DNA of 64,000 bases from Affinundibacterium amnicola (GCF_014284275.1 NZ_JACOFU010000002.1:728623-792622), one strand, 5' to 3'. Positions 9,277 to 18,199 are shown, numbered from the stretch's first letter. Notes: a model not told the origin generated them from the sequence alone. Program-made: numbers and translations.

Positions 9277-9562
9277 AGGTAATGAAACTATGAAAAGGCA
9301 GCCGATGTTTTGTGCTTAAATTTTTGCATAAAGCCAAGCCAATTAGCGTAATAAGCCTCAGAAAACCTGTTTAATCAAGCAATCGCTTGAGGTATTTTTG
9401 TTTACACTGGTCAGCACAGAACTAGAACATGACTTGAACATGGTCGAAGCGACTTTTCTTCACTTCAAAACATTTCTGCTATTTCTGATCCTGAAACAAA
9501 CCTAGAACAGACCTAGAACAACCTTGGCTCAGATCACGAGTCACTTCGAAGCAAAGACAACT
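9277..9562. other. intergenic region with a weak terminator-like hairpin
   Basis: Contains TCAAGC-AATC-GCTTGA at 9375-9390 followed by a short T-rich run, a weak terminator candidate. Between 9420 and 9520 the word tagaaca or a close variant recurs four times (agaactagaacatg, cttgaacatgg, cctagaacag, cctagaacaa), of unknown meaning. No gene seen. Confidence 0.4.
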
Positions 9563-10981
9563 ATGAAACCTCGGGCCTTAACACCAACACTGATTAGCTT
9601 CATCGGATTAATGCTCAGCCTTTGTTTAAGTGCGTGCGGTGGCGGGAGTAAAGATAGCGCAACCACGCCAACGACGCCAGCTGCGCCTAGTTTGGTCTCG
9701 ATTAGTGTGACACCTTCGAATGCCACAATTTCAGTCGGATTAAATCAACAATTCACAGCTACCGGAACTTATTCAGATGGCAGCTCTAGCGCCATTAGCA
9801 AAGACATCAGTTGGAGTTCTGGTGGAACCATTGCTAGCATCGTCCAAACTAGCGGACTAGCCACAGGAAAAACTGTCGGCAGCGAAACAATCACCGCGAC
9901 TGTCGGTAAAATCATCGGCAGTACAAAATTAAGCGTTCAAGCGCCCTACGTCAATGTCTCTGCTGGCGGTCATCATTCTATCGCGCTGAAATCTAATGGA
10001 TCTTTAATTAGCAGTGGCTTAAACCGCACGGGACAACTTGGTAACGGTACTGCCAACGACCAAGCAACGTTCAGCAATGTCGGCGCTATTACAACATGGA
10101 CGCATGTCTCTTCAGGAGAATTTCATACAGTGGCAATTCGTAGTGATGGTTCGCTGTGGACTTGGGGATTTAATCAAAATGGTCAACTCGGTGATGCCAC
10201 ATTCGTCGATAAACTTGAGCCATTAAAAATTGGTAGCGCTAGTTGGATTGCAATTGCCGCAGGAAAATCACACACCCTTGCAATTAAAAAAGATGGCACT
10301 TTATGGGCATGGGGACGAAACTTTTTTGGGCAACTTGGTGATGGCACTGTCATTGATCGGGCATTACCTGTCCAAGTCGGCACTGCAAAAAATTGGACAA
10401 GTGTCGCTGCAGGCACCAATCATACAATTGCCCGGCGTGATGACGGCACAATTTGGGGCTGGGGTGATAATAGCGCGGGACAAGTGGGAATCGGCACCAT
10501 CATCAAAACCAGCACCCCGACACAAATTGGAACAGCAACTTGGGTCGCGATTGTTGCTGGCGAAAGTCATAGCTTAGCAATCCGTGCTGATGGTGCGCTA
10601 TTTGGATGGGGAAATAATATCAAGGGACAACTCGGCACAACAAACCCTACTTTCAGTCTTACTCCTTTCCAAATCGGAACCCAAACTACCTGGGCAATGG
10701 TAGCCGCTGGCTCGAATCACAGTTTGGCGATTAAGAATGATGGCAGTTTATGGTCGTGGGGTTTAAACGACGATGGGCAGTTAGGTTTAGGAAATTATCA
10801 ATTGCAAACAATTCCAACGCAGGTCGGCGACATTAAACTATGGAAGACGATCAGTGCCGGGCAGTTTCATAGCTTGGCGGTGCGATCCGATGGCAGCTTA
10901 TGGGCTTGGGGCAGGAATATCGACGGACAATTAGGTGATGGCAAACGCGTCAGCTCCCCACTTCCATTGCAAATTCCTTAA
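9563..10981 (+). CDS. lipoprotein with bacterial Ig-like (BIG2) domain and seven RCC1-type propeller repeats
   Basis: 472 residues from the ATG at 9563, chosen because it gives a clean lipoprotein signal with lipobox LSAC and Cys25. A short Gly/Ser/Thr/Pro spacer follows. Residues about 45-130 are a BIG2 domain (VSISVTPSNATISVG ... ITATVG). Residues about 135-470 hold seven repeats, each with a (S/A)AGxxHS(I/L)A(I/L)-type start and a GSLWxWGxNxxGQLGxG core; these should fold as a single seven-bladed beta-propeller. The Cys is followed by GGG, which does not specify inner-membrane retention, so an outer-membrane location is inferred. Role unknown; such proteins may bind ligands or partners at the cell surface. 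Confidence 0.88.
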   Translation: MKPRALTPTLISFIGLMLSLCLSACGGGSKDSATTPTTPAAPSLVSISVTPSNATISVGLNQQFTATGTYSDGSSSAISKDISWSSGGTIASIVQTSGLATGKTVGSETITATVGKIIGSTKLSVQAPYVNVSAGGHHSIALKSNGSLISSGLNRTGQLGNGTANDQATFSNVGAITTWTHVSSGEFHTVAIRSDGSLWTWGFNQNGQLGDATFVDKLEPLKIGSASWIAIAAGKSHTLAIKKDGTLWAWGRNFFGQLGDGTVIDRALPVQVGTAKNWTSVAAGTNHTIARRDDGTIWGWGDNSAGQVGIGTIIKTSTPTQIGTATWVAIVAGESHSLAIRADGALFGWGNNIKGQLGTTNPTFSLTPFQIGTQTTWAMVAAGSNHSLAIKNDGSLWSWGLNDDGQLGLGNYQLQTIPTQVGDIKLWKTISAGQFHSLAVRSDGSLWAWGRNIDGQLGDGKRVSSPLPLQIP

Positions 10982-11103
10982 GCAATCTTAATGAGGCATC
11001 AGATCAAGCCTTAACTTTACACGTAAAGTAAGAGCAGAATTTAGGCTAGAATAGTTCTCTATACGGGTTCGATAAGAATCTGCTAGTTCCTTGGAAAACA
11101 ACA

Positions 11104-11904
11104 TTGCTTATTTTGATTCAAAAACTATTCACAGTTTTTCTGCTATGCGCTATTTCAATGGCGGGATTGGCGGCACCAATGCTGCCCAAGAAAAATACCC
11201 GTCCCACCGTGGTGGTACTGATGGCAGAACAAAAAGGTGATCGCGACCAAATCCTTCCATTAACCCGCAACGTCCTTCAACTTTTTAGCTACCTGGAAGA
11301 TTCCGCACAGATCAAAATTGATATTCGTCGCTATCCATGGCGTCGGGTTTTACATAATGGCGAGAACGGTGAAGGCCTCATCTTTGGCATCTACAAAACA
11401 CCAGCACGCTTAAAATCCTTTCATTTTTCTGAACCGGTATACTCCGATAAAGTTTGGCTACTTAGTCGTTGCGAAGACAATCTTCAATTCAATTCTATTC
11501 AAGACCTCAAAGGCAAAAAAATAGGTATCGTACAGGGCTCCAGTGCAGGCGAAGAGTTCGATAGCCAAGTGAATGTTATTTTTAAAGCAGAATACAATAC
11601 GAGTAGCTTGGCTGGACGCTTTTTAAAGCTTTATCAAAAACGTATGGACGCCTTCTTGCTCTATGAGCCGCGTACCAATTTAAAAGAATTACAAAAAGAA
11701 CTCAATCAACTGTATGCGTCTGAAATCGACGAGTATAAGAAAAAGAAAAACGATATCTTTTGCATTCTACCGCGCCCCGTCTCGGTCATCGACGCTTACT
11801 TCGCCATCAGCTTACAAGCCGACAAAACGCAACTCAATAAGATTGATAAAGTATTGCTACAAGCGAAGAAATCGGGAGATTTAGATCGACTCTTCGCGAA
11901 ATAA
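11104..11904 (+). CDS. stand-alone periplasmic solute-binding protein, family 3
   Basis: 266 residues from a TTG at 11104, with GGAA 7 bases upstream; another TTG at 11113 is possible. The signal peptide (LFTVFLLCAISMAGLA) predicts export. The body is a family-3 binding protein: YPWRR, GLIFGIYKTPARL, FHFSEPVYSDKVW and LKGKKIGIVQGSSAGEEFD. No transporter components flank it. It is a distant paralogue of the protein at 2995-3810 on the other strand, sharing motif order and size. An unpaired Cys in SRCEDN and a Cys in FCILPRP could form a disulfide in the periplasm. Ligand unknown. Confidence 0.82.
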   Translation: MLILIQKLFTVFLLCAISMAGLAAPMLPKKNTRPTVVVLMAEQKGDRDQILPLTRNVLQLFSYLEDSAQIKIDIRRYPWRRVLHNGENGEGLIFGIYKTPARLKSFHFSEPVYSDKVWLLSRCEDNLQFNSIQDLKGKKIGIVQGSSAGEEFDSQVNVIFKAEYNTSSLAGRFLKLYQKRMDAFLLYEPRTNLKELQKELNQLYASEIDEYKKKKNDIFCILPRPVSVIDAYFAISLQADKTQLNKIDKVLLQAKKSGDLDRLFAK

Positions 11905-11934
11905 TTTCTTCCTCGCTTATTCTATCTGTTCACT

Positions 11935-12822
11935 ATGTCTGATTTTCAAACTGAAATACTCACACCGATCCCAGCACACGCCGTTTACTTACATTGTTGC
12001 CGTGTAGCGAACGCCGATCAAGCACACATCATTGCGGCATTAAAACAATTATCATCGCAACTCAGTGATAAAACGGTGGTCATCGGATTGGGTGCCTCAC
12101 TGTTGGATTTCTTGAATATACAGATTCCTGGCATGCACGCTTTTCCTGATTTTTCGGCATCGCATCTCGATATGCATGCCTACGAAACCGACTTATGGAT
12201 ATGGTTAAAAGCCAAAGAACGCGGCGAACTCTTTCACACAACGCAGCAAATCAGCAGCCTACTCGAGGAAAGTTTTCGCATCATCCACCAAGTTGATGCT
12301 TATCGGTTTCAAGACGGCCGCGACTTAACTGGCTATGAAGATGGCACCGAAAATCCTGAAGGTGAAGCGGCCTGTGAATGCGCCTTTATGCATCACGATC
12401 AAGCGGCATTGAATGGTGGTAGTTTCCTTGCAGTACAACAGTGGCAACACAGTTTTGCCGCGTTCAATGCAATGAGTGCCATCGATAAAGATCATATGAT
12501 AGGGCGGCGTTTGACTGACAATGAAGAGCTCGACGACGCACCAGAAAGCGCGCATGTGAAACGTACCGCGCAGGAAAATTTTTCTCCCGAAGCTTTTATT
12601 CTACGCCGCTCTATGCCTTGGTCATTACAAGATCATGGTGGGCTTTACTTCACCGCATTCGGCCATTCATTCGACGCGTTCGAAGCCCAGCTAACACGTA
12701 TGTTAGGGCTAGAAGATGGCATCGTCGATGCGTTATTTCAAATTTCATCGCCGATAATGAGCAGTTATTTTTGGTGCCCACCCATGCAACAAGGGCGCCT
12801 AAATTTAAGCGCCCTTGATTGA
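11935..12822 (+). CDS. DyP-type heme peroxidase (YfeX-like)
   Basis: 295 residues with no signal peptide, so cytosolic unless carried by a partner. The family signature GxxDG is present as GYEDGTENP near residue 140, with the distal catalytic Asp. The proximal heme His is likely in SAHVKRTAQ near residue 207, and the distal Arg in LRRSMPW near residue 223. The length suits the compact P/B class of DyP peroxidases. Family knowledge: they oxidise dyes, porphyrinogens and phenolics with hydrogen peroxide. There is no encapsulin gene beside it. It stands alone, convergent with the ABC efflux operon. Confidence 0.9.
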   Translation: MSDFQTEILTPIPAHAVYLHCCRVANADQAHIIAALKQLSSQLSDKTVVIGLGASLLDFLNIQIPGMHAFPDFSASHLDMHAYETDLWIWLKAKERGELFHTTQQISSLLEESFRIIHQVDAYRFQDGRDLTGYEDGTENPEGEAACECAFMHHDQAALNGGSFLAVQQWQHSFAAFNAMSAIDKDHMIGRRLTDNEELDDAPESAHVKRTAQENFSPEAFILRRSMPWSLQDHGGLYFTAFGHSFDAFEAQLTRMLGLEDGIVDALFQISSPIMSSYFWCPPMQQGRLNLSALD

Positions 12823-12865
12823 TCACACCAATAAATTTTTGATGGCTAGCGAGTCTCTAGCCATC
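12790..12865. terminator. two hairpins at the convergent ends of the DyP and efflux-permease genes
   Basis: First stem CAAGGGCGC (12790-12798) with GCGCCCTTG (12809-12817), inside the last codons of the peroxidase. Second stem GATGGCTAG (12841-12849) with CTAGCCATC (12857-12865), across the permease stop. Neither has a strong U-tract; a bidirectional transcription barrier is inferred. Confidence 0.45.
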
Positions 12866-14092
12866 ACTACGCAAAGCAGCAATCGGGTCTAAACGAGAGG
12901 CTTGCTTAGCAGGAAAAACACCAAATGCCAGCCCAACTGCAATACACATCGATACAGCAGTCAGCAAACTAAACGGTGACCAAGCAACCGACCATCCGGC
13001 CAGCGTGGCAATACTATAAGCAGCGATCGCCCCCAGTACAACACCCATTAAAGCCCCCGTCACGGCAATCACTAAAGCTTCTGCTAAAAACTGCTCGACC
13101 ACATCACGTCGACGTGCACCTAATGCGCGTTTCAAGCCAATTTCACGACGTCGTTCCAATACATTCGCCAACATAATATTCATGATGCCGATGCCACCAA
13201 CTAACAAAGAAACAGCAGCAATCGAACTCATCACGATCGTAAAAATTCTTTGTGTTTGTTGATTCTGCCGATACAGTCCCATCGGTACGATCAGATTGGT
13301 ATCATCGGCATTTGCATGACGTTGCTCGATCAAAGTTTGCAATACCCGTGCAGCGCCATCTGGCGCGACTTTGCCATCTAAACGCAAACTGATGCCATCG
13401 ACTTCATCTTCAATCAAGGTAAATAAGAAACGGGCACGGCCACTTTCCCAAGGAACAAATAAACGCTCGTCGTCCAGACCTAATTTAATTCCTTCAAATT
13501 CGGATTTGCCAGCGGAACGATCTGCCAATACACCAACCACTTCCAACCAAGTATGATTGAGTTTAACGCGCTCACCGATGGGATTCTGCTCACCAAACAA
13601 ACTCTTAGCCAAGCGTGCGCCAATCACGCAAACAGGCGCTAAAGTATCGCTATCCTCAGTTTGTAACCAACGACCATGCGCAATCTGCAAACCACCATGT
13701 TCAGCATAACTATGCGACACCGCGAACGCCCGGCCTGCGATGATATTCGTACCATACACCAGTTGGTCAACCTTGATTTCTTTCTTCAGAGCGACCGACT
13801 GCGCACCAGGCACCACCGACATCGCAGCTGTTGCGTCAGCGGCTGAAAGCCCCAACGAACGGGTACGAATATCTTTTAATTTATCCGCAGCGATACTCTT
13901 TGATTCGACCAAAATATTATTCAAACCAAGCTCTGCCACCAAACGCAAAGCTTCACGTTTACTGCCCTCGCCCACCGCTAACATCGCGACAATCGCAGCG
14001 ACACCGAACACCATTCCCAATAAAGTTAAACCAGTTCGTAGCTTGCGCCGCTTTAACTCGACAATGGCTTCTATAATCAAGGCACGATTCAT
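12857..14092 (-). CDS. MacB-like ABC transporter permease (FtsX/MacB_PCD)
   Basis: 411 residues. One N-terminal transmembrane helix (about 20-42) precedes a MacB-type periplasmic core domain (about 45-255). Three C-terminal helices (about 280-405) follow, with the FtsX signature ERRREIGLKRALGARRRDV between helices 2 and 3. This is the mechanotransmission-type permease that works with a separate ATPase. Its start overlaps the upstream HlyD lipoprotein gene by 4 bases, making it the last gene of the four-gene operon. Family knowledge: such exporters move substrates from the periplasm outward, through an adaptor and a TolC-like channel. No TolC gene is in the operon. Confidence 0.9.
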   Translation of the reverse strand: MNRALIIEAIVELKRRKLRTGLTLLGMVFGVAAIVAMLAVGEGSKREALRLVAELGLNNILVESKSIAADKLKDIRTRSLGLSAADATAAMSVVPGAQSVALKKEIKVDQLVYGTNIIAGRAFAVSHSYAEHGGLQIAHGRWLQTEDSDTLAPVCVIGARLAKSLFGEQNPIGERVKLNHTWLEVVGVLADRSAGKSEFEGIKLGLDDERLFVPWESGRARFLFTLIEDEVDGISLRLDGKVAPDGAARVLQTLIEQRHANADDTNLIVPMGLYRQNQQTQRIFTIVMSSIAAVSLLVGGIGIMNIMLANVLERRREIGLKRALGARRRDVVEQFLAEALVIAVTGALMGVVLGAIAAYSIATLAGWSVAWSPFSLLTAVSMCIAVGLAFGVFPAKQASRLDPIAALRSDG

Positions 14093-15303
14093 GATTTGTC
14101 CTCTTTCTTTTCCGGTACCAAAACTAACTTTGCACCGGCACTTAATCCGGACTTCACTTCACTGCGTATCTGCCCACGCAAACCCAATTCAACTTTCTGT
14201 TTTAGCTTAGTAGATTTTTCCATTAGATAAACAAAGTAATCAGCACCCTCTTGAACCAGCGCGATGTTGGGAACTGTGAGTACCTTACTGGAATTAAGTA
14301 AAGTGACCCGACCAGTAATTGCCTGCCCTGGTTTTAAGACAAACTTGCGTACCAAGTCTTGTCCTATACTAGCTTCAAAATCAGAATACTTGACGGGTGA
14401 TTCACGTGATTTTGTGCTGGCGGTTTTGCCGACTTTAGTGACTTTCAAATCAAGTTCCGTTCCGGTGCCTGACAGGCGCACCTTGATCGCTTGACCTTCT
14501 TTCAAACCAAACGCTGCACCTTCTGCAATACTGAATTTGGCGACCTGCTGCTCCAAATCGGGTAAAGATCCGAATTCCTCTCCGGCCCACAATTTACTGC
14601 CAACTTGCGGCAAAGTACTGTCCCAGCGTGGTTTCAACAAAAACACACCCTCGTGCGGTGCCTTTAGCTCTAAGGACGACAAGCTCTTGCGTTGCTGTTC
14701 TATCGTCAAGGTCACACTCTCTTTTTGCGATTGCACAACAGCCTGATCCGCGTTGCTACGGGCGCCGATCTGATTATTTTTCCATTTCAAATAATCTTGC
14801 TTGTGATTGAGAAAACCGATATCGACTAAAGTATCGAGAATCTTATTTTGCGCAAAAATTTGCAGATCGGCATTCGCATAGCGTTTACTTAAATTCAAAT
14901 CGCCAGTTACTTTAGCGCTATCCGAACTCAACTCCGCACGTCCCAATTCTGCAGTCGATTGGATTCCCAACTCCATTAATTCCTTACGTAGCAAATCCGT
15001 TTCTGCTTGCGATAATTTCACCCTGGATTGTGCTGCGTCAAATACCGCAATGATCTGGCCCTTTTCGACCAGACTGCCATTGGCAACCATAGAAACCAGA
15101 TTGCGTTGATCCCATCCTGTACCGGGAACATTCAGCTGTGTGCTGGCTGCGGCCTTAATTTCACCATCGGCAGCAATCTCCTCTTGCCACTGACGCGCCT
15201 CGACAACTTCGACAGGCACGGCTTCGGAACTTGATTCACCGCCACACGCAGTCAATCCTAACATCGTCATCAACAAGACAGTCGCACGATTTATTTTGAT
15301 CAT
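14089..15303 (-). CDS. HlyD-family periplasmic adaptor lipoprotein
   Basis: 404 residues. A lipobox LTAC gives lipid-modified Cys20, followed by GGE. The order is barrel strand, coiled-coil hairpin (about residues 85-205, Gln/Lys/Leu rich), lipoyl half-motif (LELKAPHEGVFLLKP), beta-barrel and membrane-proximal domain ending in a Lys-rich tail. This is the normal size and plan of a MacA-like adaptor. It overlaps the genes on both sides by 4 bases. It is the second adaptor of the operon, alongside a double-length one. Inference: both adaptors assemble on the same permease, perhaps as a mixed ring. Confidence 0.88.
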   Translation of the reverse strand: MIKINRATVLLMTMLGLTACGGESSSEAVPVEVVEARQWQEEIAADGEIKAAASTQLNVPGTGWDQRNLVSMVANGSLVEKGQIIAVFDAAQSRVKLSQAETDLLRKELMELGIQSTAELGRAELSSDSAKVTGDLNLSKRYANADLQIFAQNKILDTLVDIGFLNHKQDYLKWKNNQIGARSNADQAVVQSQKESVTLTIEQQRKSLSSLELKAPHEGVFLLKPRWDSTLPQVGSKLWAGEEFGSLPDLEQQVAKFSIAEGAAFGLKEGQAIKVRLSGTGTELDLKVTKVGKTASTKSRESPVKYSDFEASIGQDLVRKFVLKPGQAITGRVTLLNSSKVLTVPNIALVQEGADYFVYLMEKSTKLKQKVELGLRGQIRSEVKSGLSAGAKLVLVPEKKEDKS

Positions 15304-17339
15304 TTCTTCGCTCCTGCCGTTACTCCAGGTTGCACAACTTGAGTTCCAGCTTTTTGATTTCCTAGTTTCACTTGTACCGCAGTGCCTGGTTTCAGATTCT
15401 TGGGCAAACTCTCAAACTCAATTTCGATATCTCTGACAATCATCGGTTGATTCGCGGATTTGCCATGAAAGACTGCGCCAAATCCGGTAATCTTGGCGGA
15501 GACCTGCGCATTCGAACCTGGCGCAATCACCGAAACCACTTGCCCCAATTTGACCAAAGACACTTGCGCTTCAGGTACTTTCGCGGCGACGAAAATTTTT
15601 GTCGGATCAGCCAGATTCGCCACTGCAGCGCCCATAAACACGCGACTCCCGACTGCGAATTTTTCATCATCAAAACCCACGTTATGCACCACCGTACCTG
15701 CCCGTGGCGCATTCACCGTCAAACCATTTAAGCCTTTTTCCAAGATGGTAATGGTCTGTTGTAGTTGTGCGATTTCTGATTTCAAACCACGCAATTCCGC
15801 AGTTCTGGCACGTTGCTGGGCTTCACGCTGACGTTCGGATAACTGGGCGAGCTGGTTAAACAGATCACGTTCAATAACCAACTTGTCATAATCAATCCGC
15901 TTTACCAATTCCTTGGGTAAAGAAGCTTTACGTAAAGCTTTTTCCGCATTGCTCTTAGCTTCACTCACGGCCAATTCAGCGGCTTTCGCAGCCTCGGCAT
16001 GATCCAATGCGATCTTCTCTGATGTTCGTTGCTTTTCGTTGAGCGAACTGCGATGGGTATCGAGTCTGGTCTTGGCTTCATTTGCCTCAAAGATCGCAAC
16101 TGGCTCACCGATCTTCACATGACTCCCCTCAGGAGCCAACATCACCAAGTTGTAATTCCATACGTGACGAATATTCGGTGGCGCGATGATTGAAGATTGG
16201 CGCGACAATACTTCACCTTCTAAAGTCAGATCCTGCGTTGAGGGATTGTCTGTTGAACTGCTAGCAGTAGATTTAGCAGATTTGTTTAGCGCTGCCGTAT
16301 TGTCCATTTTCTGAATGGCTTTGTTATCATTTTTCACAGCGACTTTTTCTAATTTGATCGTTTCAACTGCGACGCTCATACCTTGCTGCAATTCATACGT
16401 TAAATTACTGGGCAAACGAATTTCTGTCTTAAAGTAACGTCCCTTCCCCCAGATCGCCCGTGCTTCAGGCGCGCTGGCGATGCGTTCAATAACACCCTTC
16501 GCATAAGAGTTTGGAATCGCATCAAAACGCAAATGTAGTTCTTGCCCCTGCTGCAAAAATGGCCGGTCTGCTTCCAATACCCAAGCGACGACATTAAGCT
16601 TACCACCACCGATGATTTGCCCAGCCACTGAACCTATTTGTGCATGACCACCTTCATCGAGGCGCTTCCCATTCCAATTATCATAACCATGAATCACCAC
16701 CCCATCACGGCTTGCGCGCACTTCACTTTGTGCCACTTGCACTTTGGCGAAAGCAATCTGAATTTGTAAACGCTTCACCGCCAATTCACTATCATCCAAT
16801 TTCCGCTTCACCGCATCTTTAGCGTTCTCCAAAGCTTTCTGTTTGACACCTAAATCACGGGTCGCTCTGTCTAACTCACCCTGATATTTATCGTAATCCA
16901 ATGCAGATATTTGCGCTTTTGGTAGCGCAGCATCGATCTTCGCTTTGGCTAGTGCGGCTTGTGCGGTAATCAAGGCACGTTCAGCTTCTATCGTTTTCAC
17001 TTCCAAATCGGCAGCTTCACGCAATCCACGCTCGCGGTTTTGTACCAATTCGAGTTCAAGTCTCTCGATGTCCGAATCACCTTGAGAATCAACCCGTAAA
17101 ATTACCTCACCATTTTTCACTTTACTGCCTTCTGGCACAAAGTAACGCAAGGTGACCGGTGAAACATGGGAAGATGGGACAATAATCGGCACTGAATCCG
17201 CAGCTTGCAGTTCGCCAGTAAATAACACCGGTCGTTGATATGGCGGAGCAGCCAACTTATCAGCGAGCGCCGATGCACTACATAAAATGACCAGACAAAG
17301 TGCGGTGTACTTGCTAATGTGTTTCACAATGATCCTCAT
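15300..17339 (-). CDS. double-length HlyD-type adaptor with two tandem adaptor modules
   Basis: 679 residues with a cleavable signal peptide (ending SALA near residue 26). Module 1 spans about 30-340: FTGELQAADSVPIIVP, an EGSKVKNGEVILRVD lipoyl half, a coiled coil at about 90-205 and an ASRDGVVIHGYD second lipoyl half. After a Ser/Thr/Asn/Lys linker (about 345-375) module 2 repeats the plan at about 376-660: LTLEGEVLSRQSSIIAPP, EGSHVKIGEPVAIFE, a coiled coil at about 420-545 and VNAPRAGTVVHNVGFDD. Even the coiled-coil turn recurs (ALPKAQISALDYDK and SLPKELVKRIDYDK). Ordinary adaptors are 350-450 residues, so this is an intragenic duplication. It overlaps both neighbours by 4 bases. Confidence 0.88.
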   Translation of the reverse strand: MRIIVKHISKYTALCLVILCSASALADKLAAPPYQRPVLFTGELQAADSVPIIVPSSHVSPVTLRYFVPEGSKVKNGEVILRVDSQGDSDIERLELELVQNRERGLREAADLEVKTIEAERALITAQAALAKAKIDAALPKAQISALDYDKYQGELDRATRDLGVKQKALENAKDAVKRKLDDSELAVKRLQIQIAFAKVQVAQSEVRASRDGVVIHGYDNWNGKRLDEGGHAQIGSVAGQIIGGGKLNVVAWVLEADRPFLQQGQELHLRFDAIPNSYAKGVIERIASAPEARAIWGKGRYFKTEIRLPSNLTYELQQGMSVAVETIKLEKVAVKNDNKAIQKMDNTAALNKSAKSTASSSTDNPSTQDLTLEGEVLSRQSSIIAPPNIRHVWNYNLVMLAPEGSHVKIGEPVAIFEANEAKTRLDTHRSSLNEKQRTSEKIALDHAEAAKAAELAVSEAKSNAEKALRKASLPKELVKRIDYDKLVIERDLFNQLAQLSERQREAQQRARTAELRGLKSEIAQLQQTITILEKGLNGLTVNAPRAGTVVHNVGFDDEKFAVGSRVFMGAAVANLADPTKIFVAAKVPEAQVSLVKLGQVVSVIAPGSNAQVSAKITGFGAVFHGKSANQPMIVRDIEIEFESLPKNLKPGTAVQVKLGNQKAGTQVVQPGVTAGAKK

Positions 17340-18007
17340 ACCAGCACCTCATCGACTTTACCGTCTTTCAAATGAATGGTGCGTTGGGCTTTGGCAGCGA
17401 TATTCGGATCATGCGTGACCAAGACCATGGTCTGTCCATTGGCATGTAATTCGGCCAATAGTTCCAACACATCGGTCGCACTTTTGGAATCGAGATTGCC
17501 GGTGGGTTCATCTGCCAGCAATAAAGCAGGCTGATTTAACAAAGCACGCGCAATCGCAGCTCTTTGTAATTGTCCGCCAGAAAGCTCGCCAGGCAAATGG
17601 CCGATACGCTGGCCTAAACCGATACGTTCTAGCAAAGCGCGCGCACGATTCTCCGCCTCGGGATCTTGCTGCTCCGCATAACGCTGCGGTAACAAGACGT
17701 TTTCTAATACCGTTAAACGCGGCAACAAATGAAAAGACTGAAACACAAAGCCAATCCGGCGATTACGCAAATCCGAAGAAGCATCATCATCCATGCTCCC
17801 TATTTCATCCTGTTCCAGATGGTAGGTACCGCTATCGGGCTTATCCAGCGCACCCAAAACATTCAGTAAAGTCGATTTACCGGAACCCGATGGCCCCATG
17901 ATCGCGACAAACTCACCACGCGCTATCGACAAATCCACGCCATCTAAGGCTCGAATCTCATTTCCTCCCTGCTTATAGGTTTTACGAATATCTTTTAAGG
18001 CGATCAT
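17336..18007 (-). CDS. LolD/MacB-type ABC transporter ATPase
   Basis: 223 residues. Walker A is GPSGSGKST, the Q-loop FQSFHLLP, the signature LSGGQLQRAAIARAL, Walker B LLLADEPTGNLD and the switch His in VLVTHD. This is the LolD/FtsE/MacB-N clade that powers FtsX-type permeases. It is the first gene of the operon, and its end overlaps the double adaptor gene by 4 bases. Upstream lie a strong promoter and a perfect palindrome (18080-18110). It supplies ATP hydrolysis for the exporter. Confidence 0.93.
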   Translation of the reverse strand: MIALKDIRKTYKQGGNEIRALDGVDLSIARGEFVAIMGPSGSGKSTLLNVLGALDKPDSGTYHLEQDEIGSMDDDASSDLRNRRIGFVFQSFHLLPRLTVLENVLLPQRYAEQQDPEAENRARALLERIGLGQRIGHLPGELSGGQLQRAAIARALLNQPALLLADEPTGNLDSKSATDVLELLAELHANGQTMVLVTHDPNIAAKAQRTIHLKDGKVDEVLV

Positions 18008-18079
18008 CTACACTTCCTCTGGAACGCTACAAGAGCGGTATGAAAACTCGAACAATTCAATTCAATCGACTGCGCAGGA

Positions 18080-18110
18080 AGTATCCTTACTGAATTGACA
18101 ATTGTCAATT
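18080..18110 (-). promoter_or_regulatory. sigma-70 promoter with overlapping 18-bp palindromic operator for the efflux operon
   Basis: Reading the minus strand, TTGACA (18108-18103) and GATACT (18085-18080) are separated by exactly 17 bases. The perfect palindrome AATTGACAATTGTCAATT at 18093-18110 covers the -35 box. Expected start of transcription is near 18073, giving a leader of about 65 bases. The palindrome layout is that of a repressor site, of the size MarR- or TetR-type dimers use; no such regulator gene is adjacent. Confidence 0.65.
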
Positions 18111-18166
18111 CTCAATTGTGCCAAAGAGAGATTTTATTTTCTATTTCATCACTCATAACCAGAAGC

Positions 18167-18199
18167 AAAAAAAACCCGCAATTGCTTGCGGGTTTTTTT
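18167..18199 (-). terminator. rho-independent terminator of narK
   Basis: Stem AAAAAACCCGCA with TGCGGGTTTTTT around a short AATTGC-type loop, followed on the minus strand by a run of eight T. It separates narK from the efflux operon promoter. Confidence 0.85.

Noticed and set aside
13740-14210. 156-codon plus-strand frame across the MacB-like permease 5' end
   Set aside because: Antisense to two well-supported overlapping genes.
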